Shown one piece after another: positions 53,113 to 62,860 of a stretch of 64,000 nucleotides of DNA. The notes under the pieces are model-generated. The model made no database searches, was not told the origin of the DNA, and saw nothing but the letters and a program-made list of their open reading frames with translations. The translations under genes and the position numbers were made by a program. This DNA is from Clostridium muellerianum. GTDB lineage: Bacteria > Bacillota > Clostridia > Clostridiales > Clostridiaceae. Positions within the stretch are counted from its first letter, which is position 1. Every line of letters starts with the position of its first letter. Where the stretch lies: contig NZ_JABBNI010000007.1 in NCBI RefSeq assembly GCF_012926525.1, positions 62,001-126,000 of the forward strand. Direction: 5' to 3'.

Positions 53113-54588
53113 GTTGAACTATAACATAGGATGTATTTAAATTACCAAACATATTTAACATAACCTTTTGATACTTTTGTTGAACTATAACATAGGATGT
53201 ATTTAAATCCTTGTAACTTATAATAATGTTTTCCTTCAATAAAGTTGAACTATAACATAGGATGTATTTAAATGAGAATGGGCAAATTATAGGAGTTGTA
53301 GGTAATGTGTTGAACTATAACATAGGATGTATTTAAATTTGCCTGCGTTGTAAGAATGTCTCCGCCACAGCTACGTTGAACTATAACATAGGATGTATTT
53401 AAATTTGTACCACTTCTCCTTTATGATAAAATTTTATTGAGTTGAACTATAACATAGGATGTATTTAAATGCATCAGAAACCTCTTTATGTCCTAACTTA
53501 TTTACAGTTGAACTATAACATAGGATGTATTTAAATTGTGCTAAGTCACCTTCATATACTCCATTTATTAAAGTTGAACTATAACATAGGATGTATTTAA
53601 ATCCGCCTTGGTAAGCTCTATAGTGTCTACCAAATACAAGTTGAACTATAACATAGGATGTATTTAAATTTTATTTGTGTAAACGGAATTAAACAAGAGA
53701 TTTCGGTTGAACTATAACATAGGATGTATTTAAATTAGTAGTTATTTATCCATCTGTAACGAATATTAATAGTTGAACTATAACATAGGATGTATTTAAA
53801 TTTCAGCATCCCCCTATCTGTCTTCAAATTTATATATGTTGAACTATAACATAGGATGTATTTAAATGTATTGAAAAAGGAATGGTATTAGACAAATGTT
53901 TAGTTGAACTATAACATAGGATGTATTTAAATTCTTATCTATCTCCTTTTAAATTAACCTATATTTACGTTGAACTATAACATAGGATGTATTTAAATGA
54001 AAATGTTATCTATGGTGGTATGATTTTGAAATATGTTGAACTATAACATAGGATGTATTTAAATTGAAGATGTTGCAACTAAGGTTAAAGTACAAAGGGT
54101 TGAACTATAACATAGGATGTATTTAAATTATTCTGAAAAATTGATTTAACCTCTTGTAACTTTTGTTGAACTATAACATAGGATGTATTTAAATACTACA
54201 GTAATTAATAATTTCACTTATAATAGTCCGTTGAACTATAACATAGGATGTATTTAAATTTGATGGGAATAAATACTATGATGATGCAACATAATGTTGA
54301 ACTATAACATAGGATGTATTTAAATTTTCTATTGCTTCTAATGCTATGTTATACCACATGCGTTGAACTATAACATAGGATGTATTTAAATCAGTAACAT
54401 CCATCCAAAACGGATTAGGACAATATAGTTGAACTATAACATAGGATGTATTTAAATTGGTAACCTCCTGCACTTTTTCTTACTTTATACTAAGTTGAAC
54501 TATAACATAGGATGTATTTAAATGAGTTGCATCAAAGCTTATACCGCAATCCATATCTGTTGAACTATAACATAGGATGTGATTGAAA
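53113..54588 (+). CRISPR. CRISPR array 3: 23 repeats, 22 spacers
   Basis: Same repeat as array 2, first at 53113 and last at 54559, with spacers of about 34-37 bases. The last repeat loses its 3' end (GATGTGATTGAAA). Unlike arrays 1 and 2, no terminator stem and no PD-(D/E)XK gene follow; the cas operon begins 790 bp further on. Spacer 3 (53274-53308) equals spacer 5 of array 2. Confidence 0.97.
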
Positions 54589-54906
54589 ATATTTAGAGAC
54601 TAAAATAAATAAATTTTTTATAAGTGTATATTATTTAGAACTTAGGCAATAATGTCTTGTGTAATGAAAATTTAGCTTTTGATATTTTCGCCTTTGAATA
54701 AATTTATCTCAAGTATAATTTAAATTTAACTTCAGCAAAAATTGTATTTAAATATATTATTTGTTAAACATTTAATGTGAACAATAACAAGAGTTGTGTA
54801 AAGAAAGTTATATAGTTAAATAATAAATCCTTAAATTCAATATTATTTGTAAAACAATTTAATAACTTTGAAATTTAATTATTATGATAAATGGAGGTGC
54901 TAGAAA

Positions 54907-55023
54907 ATGAAAGGCTTTATAAGTAAAACTATATTTACAGCAGCAATATTAACTGGAGTATATATTTTATCTAATTCAAAAAACTTAATAAACTTAGGGG
55001 TGAATTTTAAAGAAAGCAAATAG
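54907..55023 (+). CDS. Small 38-residue membrane peptide between array 3 and cas6
   Basis: The frame starts MKGFISKTIFTAAILTGVYI and ends with TAG 55021-55023. It has a basic N-terminus, one hydrophobic helix and a polar tail. The ribosome site TGGAGGTG lies eight bases before the ATG, stronger than for many real genes here. No family was recognised. The flanking stretches 54589-54906 and 55024-55376 are A+T-rich with no other frame. Confidence 0.5.
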   Translation: MKGFISKTIFTAAILTGVYILSNSKNLINLGVNFKESK

Positions 55024-55091
55024 GTGATTTTTATTACTTAGTTGCTTTTTTATTGTAAAATTGATGTTCTATTAATGTGAATGTGAAGAGA

Positions 55092-55121
55092 TTTTTGAAA
55101 TTCTACAAAAAATTTCAAAAA
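55092..55121. terminator. Stem-loop upstream of the cas operon
   Basis: TTTTTGAAATT (55092-55102) pairs with AATTTCAAAAA (55111-55121). It is A+T-only and may be a weak terminator for the small peptide transcript or a regulatory palindrome ahead of cas6. Confidence 0.35.
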
Positions 55122-55376
55122 TTATAGAGGTATTGTAATAAAAACGTAGAATAGTAATATATATGAAATTAATTGGTGCATTTAGAAACAAATATAGATA
55201 TATAATATTGTAATCAAAGCTTAGGGTATTTAATTTTTCACTCTCAATTTTTAAATGAAAGCTTTGTTTTGTAATTTGATTGTACTAAGTTAAATTTTGC
55301 ATGGGTGAAAATTGGATTATATATCTATAATAAAATTTTAGTAATTTAGTGATAAAGCTTAAAAAGGAGAAATATT

Positions 55377-56084
55377 GTGCATATATTTGAATGTAATTTT
55401 AAAGTTTTTTTAATAAAAGATATATCAAAAGAAGATGTACAGGAGGCTATAAGTAAGTTAATAGACAAATCTTTTTATAAAAATGAAAAACTGAAGGATT
55501 TTCATGAAGAAAACAGAATAAAGGGTTATTGCTTTAATAGCTTGTATCCAATTTCAATAAATAAGAATTATAATGAAGGTGAAATATACAATTTTCAAAT
55601 AAGATGTGTAGGAGAAGAACTAAAAAATCATTTTGTAAAGTTTTTAACTAATGAGTATACAACTTCTATAAAGGCACTTACCTGTGAAAGCAAAAGCATA
55701 TTTAAAAAGCCAATAGATAGAATTTACAGTATAACTCCAACTGTAATTAAGATTTCAGATGTGGAAAAAACAGAATACTGGAGAAATAAGCATAATGAAG
55801 AAGACTTTTTTGAATACATAAGAGAAAATAGTATAAAAAAATATGAAGTATTAACAGGGGAAAAAGTAGATAGAAGCTTAAGGATATTTACTTATGAAAG
55901 AATAGATAACAGAACTCCAATAGCTACTAGTTTTAAAGGTAGAAGAATGCTTGGTGATAAAATTACATTGACTGTAGATATAGGTATTGAAGCTCAAAAT
56001 ATTGCATATATGCTTCTTGGAACTGGCATTGGGGATATGTCTCCCAGAGGCTATGGATACATGAATTATCAATACATTAAATAG
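55377..56084 (+). CDS. cas6: CRISPR-associated endoribonuclease Cas6 (type I-B)
   Basis: A 235-residue Cas6. It cuts the pre-crRNA in the repeat to leave an 8-base 5' tag. The glycine-rich loop G-T-G-I-G-D-M-S-P-R-G-Y-G near the C-terminus is the family signature. H43 in DFHEENRIKGYCFNSLYP is the candidate catalytic histidine. The start is GTG 55377 with AAAAAGGAG upstream. It is the first gene of the cas operon. Confidence 0.93.
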   Translation: MHIFECNFKVFLIKDISKEDVQEAISKLIDKSFYKNEKLKDFHEENRIKGYCFNSLYPISINKNYNEGEIYNFQIRCVGEELKNHFVKFLTNEYTTSIKALTCESKSIFKKPIDRIYSITPTVIKISDVEKTEYWRNKHNEEDFFEYIRENSIKKYEVLTGEKVDRSLRIFTYERIDNRTPIATSFKGRRMLGDKITLTVDIGIEAQNIAYMLLGTGIGDMSPRGYGYMNYQYIK

Positions 56085-56100
56085 AGAGAAGGGATAATTT

Positions 56101-57867
56101 GTGATAAGTGAAATAAGTGAAGTGTTTAAAAAGCAGTATGAGGAAAAAGGTGAAGGTTTAATTATAGATAATTATGTGCTTGCACCAGGACAATATGCTG
56201 TGTTTACCCTGAAAGATACTGCAGATACAATAGACATTTTTGACGTGAATAAGAAAACAGATAAGGAAGAAGAAAGTTATAAAAATTTTGCAAAGCTAGA
56301 CTATATGAGTGGCCTTATTTCAATGAATAAACCCGTTGATCCTAATAAAATAATTCACAGTAATAATATGTATGCCTTTTATGTAAAGAAGGATAATTTA
56401 GATGCTGAAAAAGGAAAGCTTAAGGATGAAATTATTGATACATATTATAGCGTACTTAAAAATCCTAAAATTAAATATAAAAACAAACCTAAAAGTTTAG
56501 AACTTTATTTAAAAGTTGAAGAGAAGTATGGAAAATCAGATGAAGAGATTATAGATAAAATAAACTTATGGATAAAGGAAAATATATATAAAATAGCTTT
56601 AAAGCTTAAGTTAGATAAAACTTACCTTAAACTCTTCTACAAAACCAATTCAGAAAATTATGAAAAGGAAAGTAAAAAGTACATTCTTCCTAATATTTAT
56701 AATAGCACTGATTACAATGTTAAAATCGAAGAAAAGGTTTATGGACTTCCTGATTTTAATATGGGACTAAATTCGAAAAAACCTTATTTAGAAAATAAAA
56801 CTAGGAAAACTAAGCTGCCACTTCTTGTACCAGCTGATAAAATAGTTATTCAAAAAAAGCTTTTTAGTTATTTATTGAATTGCTCTGCACAGGGTAAAAA
56901 TTATGTCTATGTTGGAAATGAAATAGAGGAAATGACACCTAAGGAAGGAAGAAATAAAAACTTCCAAGGTCATTTTTTAAGGGTAAACAAGGGAAAAGAA
57001 GTTGAAATTGTAGATTCTGATGTTGTAACTAATTATAGATATAAGTTAAAGAAATCTATGAAGCTTTCAAGAATAATTGATAAGGGCGTTGGCAAGGATT
57101 TTTTACCACTTAAAAAAAGCTTTAGCAATTTAAATGAATTAAAAGGAGCTATAGATGAAATATTTTTTAGCAATTACCTAAATAATAACTATTTTACAGA
57201 ACCTAAAGATATAAGGTTGGATGATAATAAATTGAAGGAAATTCTTATTAAATATAGATATGGATTTTACACTTGGTTTTATAAAGGAGAAGATTCTCTT
57301 GTAAGTAAGTTTTGGAACAAAGTAACAAGAGAACTTTTGTGTAATTCAATGCTTCGTGGAAATGTAAATAAAGCCATTAATCAATTTAATTTAAGGCATG
57401 CTTTATTGGATTATTTTAAAAATGAAAATGGAGGGGACAATATGGCAAGTAGTGTAAAGGATATACGAAAAAGTTTAGATGAAAAGATAAATATAAAAGT
57501 AGATTCAGATTATAAGGTAGAAATAAATGATGATAAAGAATATTACTTTTGCGTAGGGCAGTTAATGCAGTATTTTTATGCACTAAACAAGTCTAGTACT
57601 AAGAATTACTCATTTATAAGACCAATACTTAGTGCTAAAAATGATGATTTTATAAAGGAACAGCTTAGAAGGTTATTCATGAAATACAGTTATGCAATAA
57701 AAGGGTCTTTAAAATTTAGCAATATGTATTATATGGTTGAAGCTTATGCTCCAGAAGGTGATGTAGACCAGGATATACTTATTGCAGGTTTTTTGTGTCC
57801 TAATTTAATATTAAAAAAATCAGATAAAAATAATGGTGAAATAGGGGAGGATATTAAGCATGAATAG
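56101..57867 (+). CDS. cas8b: CRISPR-associated protein Cas8b (Csh1/TM1802 type)
   Basis: A 588-residue large subunit of the I-B Cascade complex, expected to recognise the PAM and start R-loop formation. It was placed by size, position between cas6 and cas7, and overall pattern (for example VPADKIVIQKKLFSYLL, ITRELLCNSML-like and the C-terminal YYFCVGQLMQYFYALNKSS region of Csh1 proteins). The zinc-finger cysteines of some relatives are not seen. GTG 56101 is the start. Its end overlaps cas7 by 8 bp. Confidence 0.88.
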   Translation: MISEISEVFKKQYEEKGEGLIIDNYVLAPGQYAVFTLKDTADTIDIFDVNKKTDKEEESYKNFAKLDYMSGLISMNKPVDPNKIIHSNNMYAFYVKKDNLDAEKGKLKDEIIDTYYSVLKNPKIKYKNKPKSLELYLKVEEKYGKSDEEIIDKINLWIKENIYKIALKLKLDKTYLKLFYKTNSENYEKESKKYILPNIYNSTDYNVKIEEKVYGLPDFNMGLNSKKPYLENKTRKTKLPLLVPADKIVIQKKLFSYLLNCSAQGKNYVYVGNEIEEMTPKEGRNKNFQGHFLRVNKGKEVEIVDSDVVTNYRYKLKKSMKLSRIIDKGVGKDFLPLKKSFSNLNELKGAIDEIFFSNYLNNNYFTEPKDIRLDDNKLKEILIKYRYGFYTWFYKGEDSLVSKFWNKVTRELLCNSMLRGNVNKAINQFNLRHALLDYFKNENGGDNMASSVKDIRKSLDEKINIKVDSDYKVEINDDKEYYFCVGQLMQYFYALNKSSTKNYSFIRPILSAKNDDFIKEQLRRLFMKYSYAIKGSLKFSNMYYMVEAYAPEGDVDQDILIAGFLCPNLILKKSDKNNGEIGEDIKHE

Positions 57868-58792
57868 AGTATATGGAGTAATTGGAATTAAAGCTGTTAT
57901 GGCAAATTGGAATGCAGATTTCAGTGGATACCCTAAAACAATTAGTGATGGAACGGTTTTTGGAAGTGATAAAGCTTTAAAATATAGTATGAAAAAATAT
58001 TGGGAAGCTAATTCTGAAAAGGTGCTTTATATAAAGTCCTTTAAAGTGGATAAGGATAAAAAGATGAAACCAAAATCTTTAGAAGAAAGATATAATGAAA
58101 TTTTTAATACTACACTTACTAAAAAGGATGAAACTACAGTTATACTTAAAAACCTTTTTTCAGCTGTAGATGTTAAAGCTTTTGGAGCAACCTTTGCAGA
58201 AGAAGGTAACAATATTGGATTAACTGGAGCTGTACAAATTGGTCAGGGCTTTAATGTTTATGAAGCTTCAAATGCTGAAGAACAGCAAATACTTTCTCCT
58301 TTTAGAAGTGACAAAAAAGCTAAAGAGGGAGAGGAAGCAGCAGAAGCAAATCAAAGTACCCTTGGTACAAAAATTGTAAGTAATGAAGCACATTATTTAT
58401 ATCCATTTTACATTAATCCAATTTCTTATAAGAACTATGAAGAAATGAGTGTTACAGAAGGTTATACAGAAGAAGATTATAATAAATTTAAAGAAGCAGC
58501 TCTTGTAGGGGCTACTGCTCTTAATACAAACTCCAAAGCAGGCTGCGAAAATGAATTTGCCATGTTTATAGAAACAGAAGAAGATACATATCTTCCTAAT
58601 TTAACACAGTTTATGGATTTTCAAAAAGTAAATGAACATGATGCTCTTGAACTTAATTTAGATGATTTGTTAGATGGAGTCAAAGATAAGATAAAGAGTA
58701 TGGAGATTTACTATAATGATTATAAATTAAAATTAAATAATATTCCTAAAGGAGCTAAAACCTTCAATATATTTACAAGAAAAGAGGTTTAA
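57860..58792 (+). CDS. cas7: CRISPR-associated protein Cas7 (Csh2 type)
   Basis: A 310-residue backbone subunit of Cascade that coats the crRNA. It begins RVYGVIGIKAVMANWNADFS and has K-A-F-G-A-T-F-A near 105-112 and LTGAVQIGQGFN near 122-133, both typical of Csh2 Cas7. It is coupled to cas8b by an overlap and lies 3 bp before cas5. GGGGAGG precedes the ATG. Confidence 0.93.
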   Translation: MNRVYGVIGIKAVMANWNADFSGYPKTISDGTVFGSDKALKYSMKKYWEANSEKVLYIKSFKVDKDKKMKPKSLEERYNEIFNTTLTKKDETTVILKNLFSAVDVKAFGATFAEEGNNIGLTGAVQIGQGFNVYEASNAEEQQILSPFRSDKKAKEGEEAAEANQSTLGTKIVSNEAHYLYPFYINPISYKNYEEMSVTEGYTEEDYNKFKEAALVGATALNTNSKAGCENEFAMFIETEEDTYLPNLTQFMDFQKVNEHDALELNLDDLLDGVKDKIKSMEIYYNDYKLKLNNIPKGAKTFNIFTRKEV

Positions 58793-58795
58793 GAT

Positions 58796-59524
58796 ATGCA
58801 GGTGGTAAGATTCAAGCTTTCAGGCAGAACTGCATTCTTTAAAAAGCCAGATGTAAACACTTATTATTATTTCACTTATGGAAACATACATAAGGTTGCT
58901 CTTCTTGGAATTATGGGAAGTATTGTGGGATTAGATGGATATAACAAACAAAGTGAAGTTTATCCTAAATTTTATGAAAAGTTAAAGGGTGCCAAGGTAG
59001 CTGTAGTTACTTGTAATAAGCAAGGATATATAACCAAGAAAATTCAAACCTTTAATAATTCTGTGGGATATGCAAGTTTGGAGCAGGGTGGAAATCTTAT
59101 AGTTAAAGAACAATGGCTTCAAGATCCATGCTGGATAATATATGTTAGGATAGATGAAACTACAGAAGAATTTGCAGAATTGATTTTAAATAATAAAGCT
59201 AAGTTCATACCTTATTTAGGCAAAAATGATCATTTTGCAGATATTACAGATGTAAAAAAGGTGGATTTGAAAGAAGTAAAAGAAGTAAGTCATATACAAA
59301 GTTTGTTTAAAACTGGAGATTTTAAAATAGATGCTTATATAGATGAAGAAGAGGACGATTTTAATCCATGGAGATATAGAGAATGTTTGCCTGTAGGTTT
59401 AGATGAAGCATTAAATCAATATGAATTTGAAGATTTCACAGCAACAAATCTTTCAATTAAAAATACTAACAGAATTACTTTATATAAAGATAATGAGCTT
59501 AATAAGGTTATATACTTATTTTAG
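58796..59524 (+). CDS. cas5: CRISPR-associated protein Cas5b
   Basis: A 242-residue Cas5, the subunit that binds the crRNA 5' tag. The N-terminus VRFKLSGRTAFFKKPDVNTYYYFTYG is written here only in part (VRFKLSGRTAFFKKPD); the following segment GIMGSIVGLDGY matches the Cas5h pattern of I-B systems. It lies 3 bp after cas7 and 13 bp before cas3. Confidence 0.9.
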   Translation: MQVVRFKLSGRTAFFKKPDVNTYYYFTYGNIHKVALLGIMGSIVGLDGYNKQSEVYPKFYEKLKGAKVAVVTCNKQGYITKKIQTFNNSVGYASLEQGGNLIVKEQWLQDPCWIIYVRIDETTEEFAELILNNKAKFIPYLGKNDHFADITDVKKVDLKEVKEVSHIQSLFKTGDFKIDAYIDEEEDDFNPWRYRECLPVGLDEALNQYEFEDFTATNLSIKNTNRITLYKDNELNKVIYLF

Positions 59525-59537
59525 AAGGAGATTAAAA

Positions 59538-62138
59538 ATGTATTTTGAAGATGTGAATATTTTTCAAATTGAAGATCATGTAAGCAATTTAAAAAATATG
59601 TATGCTCATAGAGATACTGAAAATAAAAAGCCTAAGGAATATTTAAGAGATCATATAGAGTGTACTATTGAGTATTTTCACTTTATTTGCAGAGAGAAAA
59701 ATTTAGATAACATTTTTATAAATCTTGAAAAAAGTCTTCTTAAAGAAAAGGATAATGTTTTAGTACAGTTATGGAAGGAAATGCTGATAAATACTGTATA
59801 CATGCATGATGTAGGAAAAATAAATCCAGCTTTTCAATATGATATTATGTTAAATGATTTTTATAAAGATAATGAAAGTAGGGATAGTAAACATTCCCTA
59901 CTTAGTTCTTATATATATGTTAGTTATTTTGATAAAAAAATAAAGAATTTAGACATTGAAAAGCTAGATAAAAGTTTTTTAAGATATTTTATGTATTTAA
60001 ATGCCTACATTATATCCAAACATCATGGCTATTTATCAGATTTTGAAGACTTCGGTACTTATTTAGCAGATGAAACTGAAGATTATTTTAAAGAAGATGA
60101 TTTTCCTGATTTAAATATGAACACCCTAAAAAATAGCACAATAGTCAATTTCTTTTATGGTGACAGCTTTAAAATTATAAAAGAATATGTGAAAAATAAA
60201 GATAGTGATTTTAATATTTATATATACTCTAAAATTTTATTTTCAATACTTACAGCCTCAGATTATTATGCAACAGCAGAATATATGGATGGACACAAAG
60301 TAGTTGATATGGGCATTATAACTAAAGAGTTAAAGGAAAAGTTTTGCTCAGAATTTAACAATTATGAAATCACAAAAAACATAAGAAATTATGAAAAAAA
60401 TCCAGTTATTGATGGTAATTATACAAGTATAAATGAACTTAGATCTGAAATAACTTTAGAAAGTGAAAAAAATTATTTAAAGAATAAAGACAAAAATATA
60501 TATTACCTTGAAGCACCTACAGGAGCAGGTAAGACTATAACCTCTATAAATTTGGCAAATTTAATACTCAAATCAGAGAAAGCTATTAATGAACTTTTCT
60601 ATGTGTTTCCATTTAACACTCTAGTTGAACAGACAGAAAAGGGATTAAAGGACATATTTAAAAGAAGCGATATAACACAAAACATATCTGTAATAAATTC
60701 TTTAACACCAATAAAAACAGTAGATAAAAATGAAGATTATAAAGACTTTAGAAGTAAAGAAAATAATAGAAAAATTGATTATAAAAAATCACTTTTAAAT
60801 AGAATTTTTCTCAATTATCCTTTTATTATAACAACTCATGTTAATCTATTTAATTATCTTTTTGGCACTAGCAGAGAAGAAGGTTTTCCTCTAATTCACA
60901 TTTGTAACTCAGTAATAATACTTGATGAAATTCAAAGCTATAAAAATGGAATATGGAAAGAAATAATTAATTTTTTAAGTGCTTATGCGGAAATTCTCAA
61001 TGTAAAGGTTATTATAATGTCTGCTACACTTCCTAGACTTAATAAGCTTGTAGAAAGAGAGGATAATAACTTTGTTTATCTCATAAAAGACAGAAAACAC
61101 TATTTTGAAAATCCACTATTTAAAAATAGAGTTGAATTTGAAATGATGGATTTAGGAGAAGATCCAGAGAGTGAGGGTTTTGAACTGCTTTTGAAGGATA
61201 TATTAAAGGAAAGCAAAAACAATAATAAAATTTTGATAGAGTTTATATTTAAAAAGCATGCAGATAAGTTTTTTGATTATATGAATGAAAATTTTATTAG
61301 TGATAGTGGTCATGAAATTAAGATTATAACTTCTGATGACAATAAAATAGATAGAGAAAAGATTATAAAATTAGCAAAGGGAAAGAAAAATAAGGTGATT
61401 ATTATATCAACTCAGGTTATAGAAGCAGGCGTGGATATTGATATGGATCTTGGATATAAAAATATATCTATTTTAGATGCAGAAGAACAGTTTATGGGCA
61501 GAATAAATAGATCATGTTTAAATTCTGGAAGAGTAAAATTCTTTCAAATAGATAACTGTAGACTTCTTTATAAAGATGATGTGAGAAAAGAAAAAGAACT
61601 TACCTTGATTAATACAGAAATACAAGAAATTTTGAGAAATAAAGATTTTGAAGGATATTATGACAGGGTTATAGATAAAATTGATAAGAAAAAAAGAGAA
61701 ATTAATGATAAAGGTTATTTGAGTTTTATAAAACAGCTTTATAATTTAAATTTTGAAAAGATAAAGGATTATATGAAGCTTATTGATGATGAAATTAATC
61801 AAAATAAGTATACTATATTCCTTTCAAGAAAAATTGAAGTCAAGGACGAGAAAGATGGCAATGTTGATATGCTTGATGGGAGGATTTTGTGGAAAGATTA
61901 TAAAAAACTATTGGTGGACAGTGAAATGGATTATTCTGAAAGAAGAGTGAAGCTTTCAGAAAAGAACGCACAGTTAAGCTATTTTATTTATAAGGTTAAA
62001 AAGCTTCCAAGCCAGTATAATGAAATACTTGGAGATATTTATTATATTGAAGATGGAGAAAAGTATGTGTTAAACGGTAGATTCAATCAGGAAATATTTA
62101 TGGGAGAAACTCCAGATGAAGCTAATTTAATATTATAA
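59538..62138 (+). CDS. cas3: CRISPR-associated nuclease-helicase Cas3 (HD fused to DExD/H helicase)
   Basis: An 866-residue protein from ATG 59538, which has AGAAGGAG upstream; earlier in-frame codons lie inside cas5. The HD nuclease domain has H39, then MHDVGK with H90-D91, and SKHHGY near 160. The helicase has Walker A EAPTGAGKTIT near 323-333, DEIQ box LDEIQSY near 462, SATLPRL, TQVIEAGVDID near 624 and EQFMGRINR near 650. It is recruited by Cascade to unwind and degrade target DNA. All motifs are intact. Confidence 0.93.
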   Translation: MYFEDVNIFQIEDHVSNLKNMYAHRDTENKKPKEYLRDHIECTIEYFHFICREKNLDNIFINLEKSLLKEKDNVLVQLWKEMLINTVYMHDVGKINPAFQYDIMLNDFYKDNESRDSKHSLLSSYIYVSYFDKKIKNLDIEKLDKSFLRYFMYLNAYIISKHHGYLSDFEDFGTYLADETEDYFKEDDFPDLNMNTLKNSTIVNFFYGDSFKIIKEYVKNKDSDFNIYIYSKILFSILTASDYYATAEYMDGHKVVDMGIITKELKEKFCSEFNNYEITKNIRNYEKNPVIDGNYTSINELRSEITLESEKNYLKNKDKNIYYLEAPTGAGKTITSINLANLILKSEKAINELFYVFPFNTLVEQTEKGLKDIFKRSDITQNISVINSLTPIKTVDKNEDYKDFRSKENNRKIDYKKSLLNRIFLNYPFIITTHVNLFNYLFGTSREEGFPLIHICNSVIILDEIQSYKNGIWKEIINFLSAYAEILNVKVIIMSATLPRLNKLVEREDNNFVYLIKDRKHYFENPLFKNRVEFEMMDLGEDPESEGFELLLKDILKESKNNNKILIEFIFKKHADKFFDYMNENFISDSGHEIKIITSDDNKIDREKIIKLAKGKKNKVIIISTQVIEAGVDIDMDLGYKNISILDAEEQFMGRINRSCLNSGRVKFFQIDNCRLLYKDDVRKEKELTLINTEIQEILRNKDFEGYYDRVIDKIDKKKREINDKGYLSFIKQLYNLNFEKIKDYMKLIDDEINQNKYTIFLSRKIEVKDEKDGNVDMLDGRILWKDYKKLLVDSEMDYSERRVKLSEKNAQLSYFIYKVKKLPSQYNEILGDIYYIEDGEKYVLNGRFNQEIFMGETPDEANLIL

Positions 62139-62186
62139 ACAGAGTTCCTGGCGTAGGATAAAATTTGTTTTTAATGGAGGTGTAAT

Positions 62187-62681
62187 ATGAAAATCACAGG
62201 AACAATAATAAATTACTACATCCACTGTAACCGTCAATGCTGGCTTCATGCTCACAGAATAAATTTGGAGGACAACAGTGAAGAAGTGAGAATAGGAAAA
62301 GTACTGCATGAATTGGCAGCAGAAGGCAAGAAGAACACGGAAATATCCATAGAAAATATAAAAGTAGATAAGATAACTGATGAATACTTAGTGGAAATGA
62401 AAAAATCAGATGCAGATGTGGAAGCTGTAAAATGGCAGGTTTTGCTCTATCTTAAAATATTGAAGAATAAAGGCATAGAAAGAAAAGGAAAAATTCAGTT
62501 TGAAGAAAAAAATAAACAGGATAAAAAGATAGTTTATATTGACCTTACAGAAGAAAATGAACAAGCTTTAGAAGAATTTTTAAGCAGCATAAATAATTTA
62601 CTGGAACAAGAAAATCCTCCAAAAGAAGAATTGAAAAAGGGTTGTAAGAAGTGCGCTTATTATGAATACTGCTTTATTTAG
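62187..62681 (+). CDS. cas4: CRISPR-associated exonuclease Cas4
   Basis: A 164-residue Cas4. The 4Fe-4S ligands are visible as Cys14 near the start (IHCNRQCW) and C-x2-C-x5-C at 153-162. The RecB-type nuclease motifs are LHELA (His), V-E-M-K-K-S, and W-Q-V-L-L-Y-L (QxxxY). It trims prespacers and helps select the PAM during adaptation with Cas1-Cas2. TGGAGGTG precedes the ATG. The 180-bp gap after it is larger than elsewhere in the operon and may hold a second promoter. Confidence 0.92.
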   Translation: MKITGTIINYYIHCNRQCWLHAHRINLEDNSEEVRIGKVLHELAAEGKKNTEISIENIKVDKITDEYLVEMKKSDADVEAVKWQVLLYLKILKNKGIERKGKIQFEEKNKQDKKIVYIDLTEENEQALEEFLSSINNLLEQENPPKEELKKGCKKCAYYEYCFI

Positions 62682-62860
62682 AGACAATAGAGTGAAAAAT
62701 AGAGCATGTTGTTAATTTTATAATTAGATTTGCTGAAAATAAGAAATTACATTTTTAATATTTATTAGATGTTTTCAAAAATATTTTATTCAATGTAATC
62801 AGTACAAATTTAAGATTTTTGAAAGTGTATATATTTATTATAGAGTGAGAAGGGGATATT

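Noticed and set aside
50236-54473. Minus-strand frames with repeated L-N-T-S-Y-V-I-V-Q segments inside the arrays
   Set aside because: They are translations of the CRISPR repeats with intervening spacers, not proteins.
59421-59537. N-terminal extension of cas3
   Set aside because: It lies inside cas5 and precedes a strong ribosome site and ATG at 59538.
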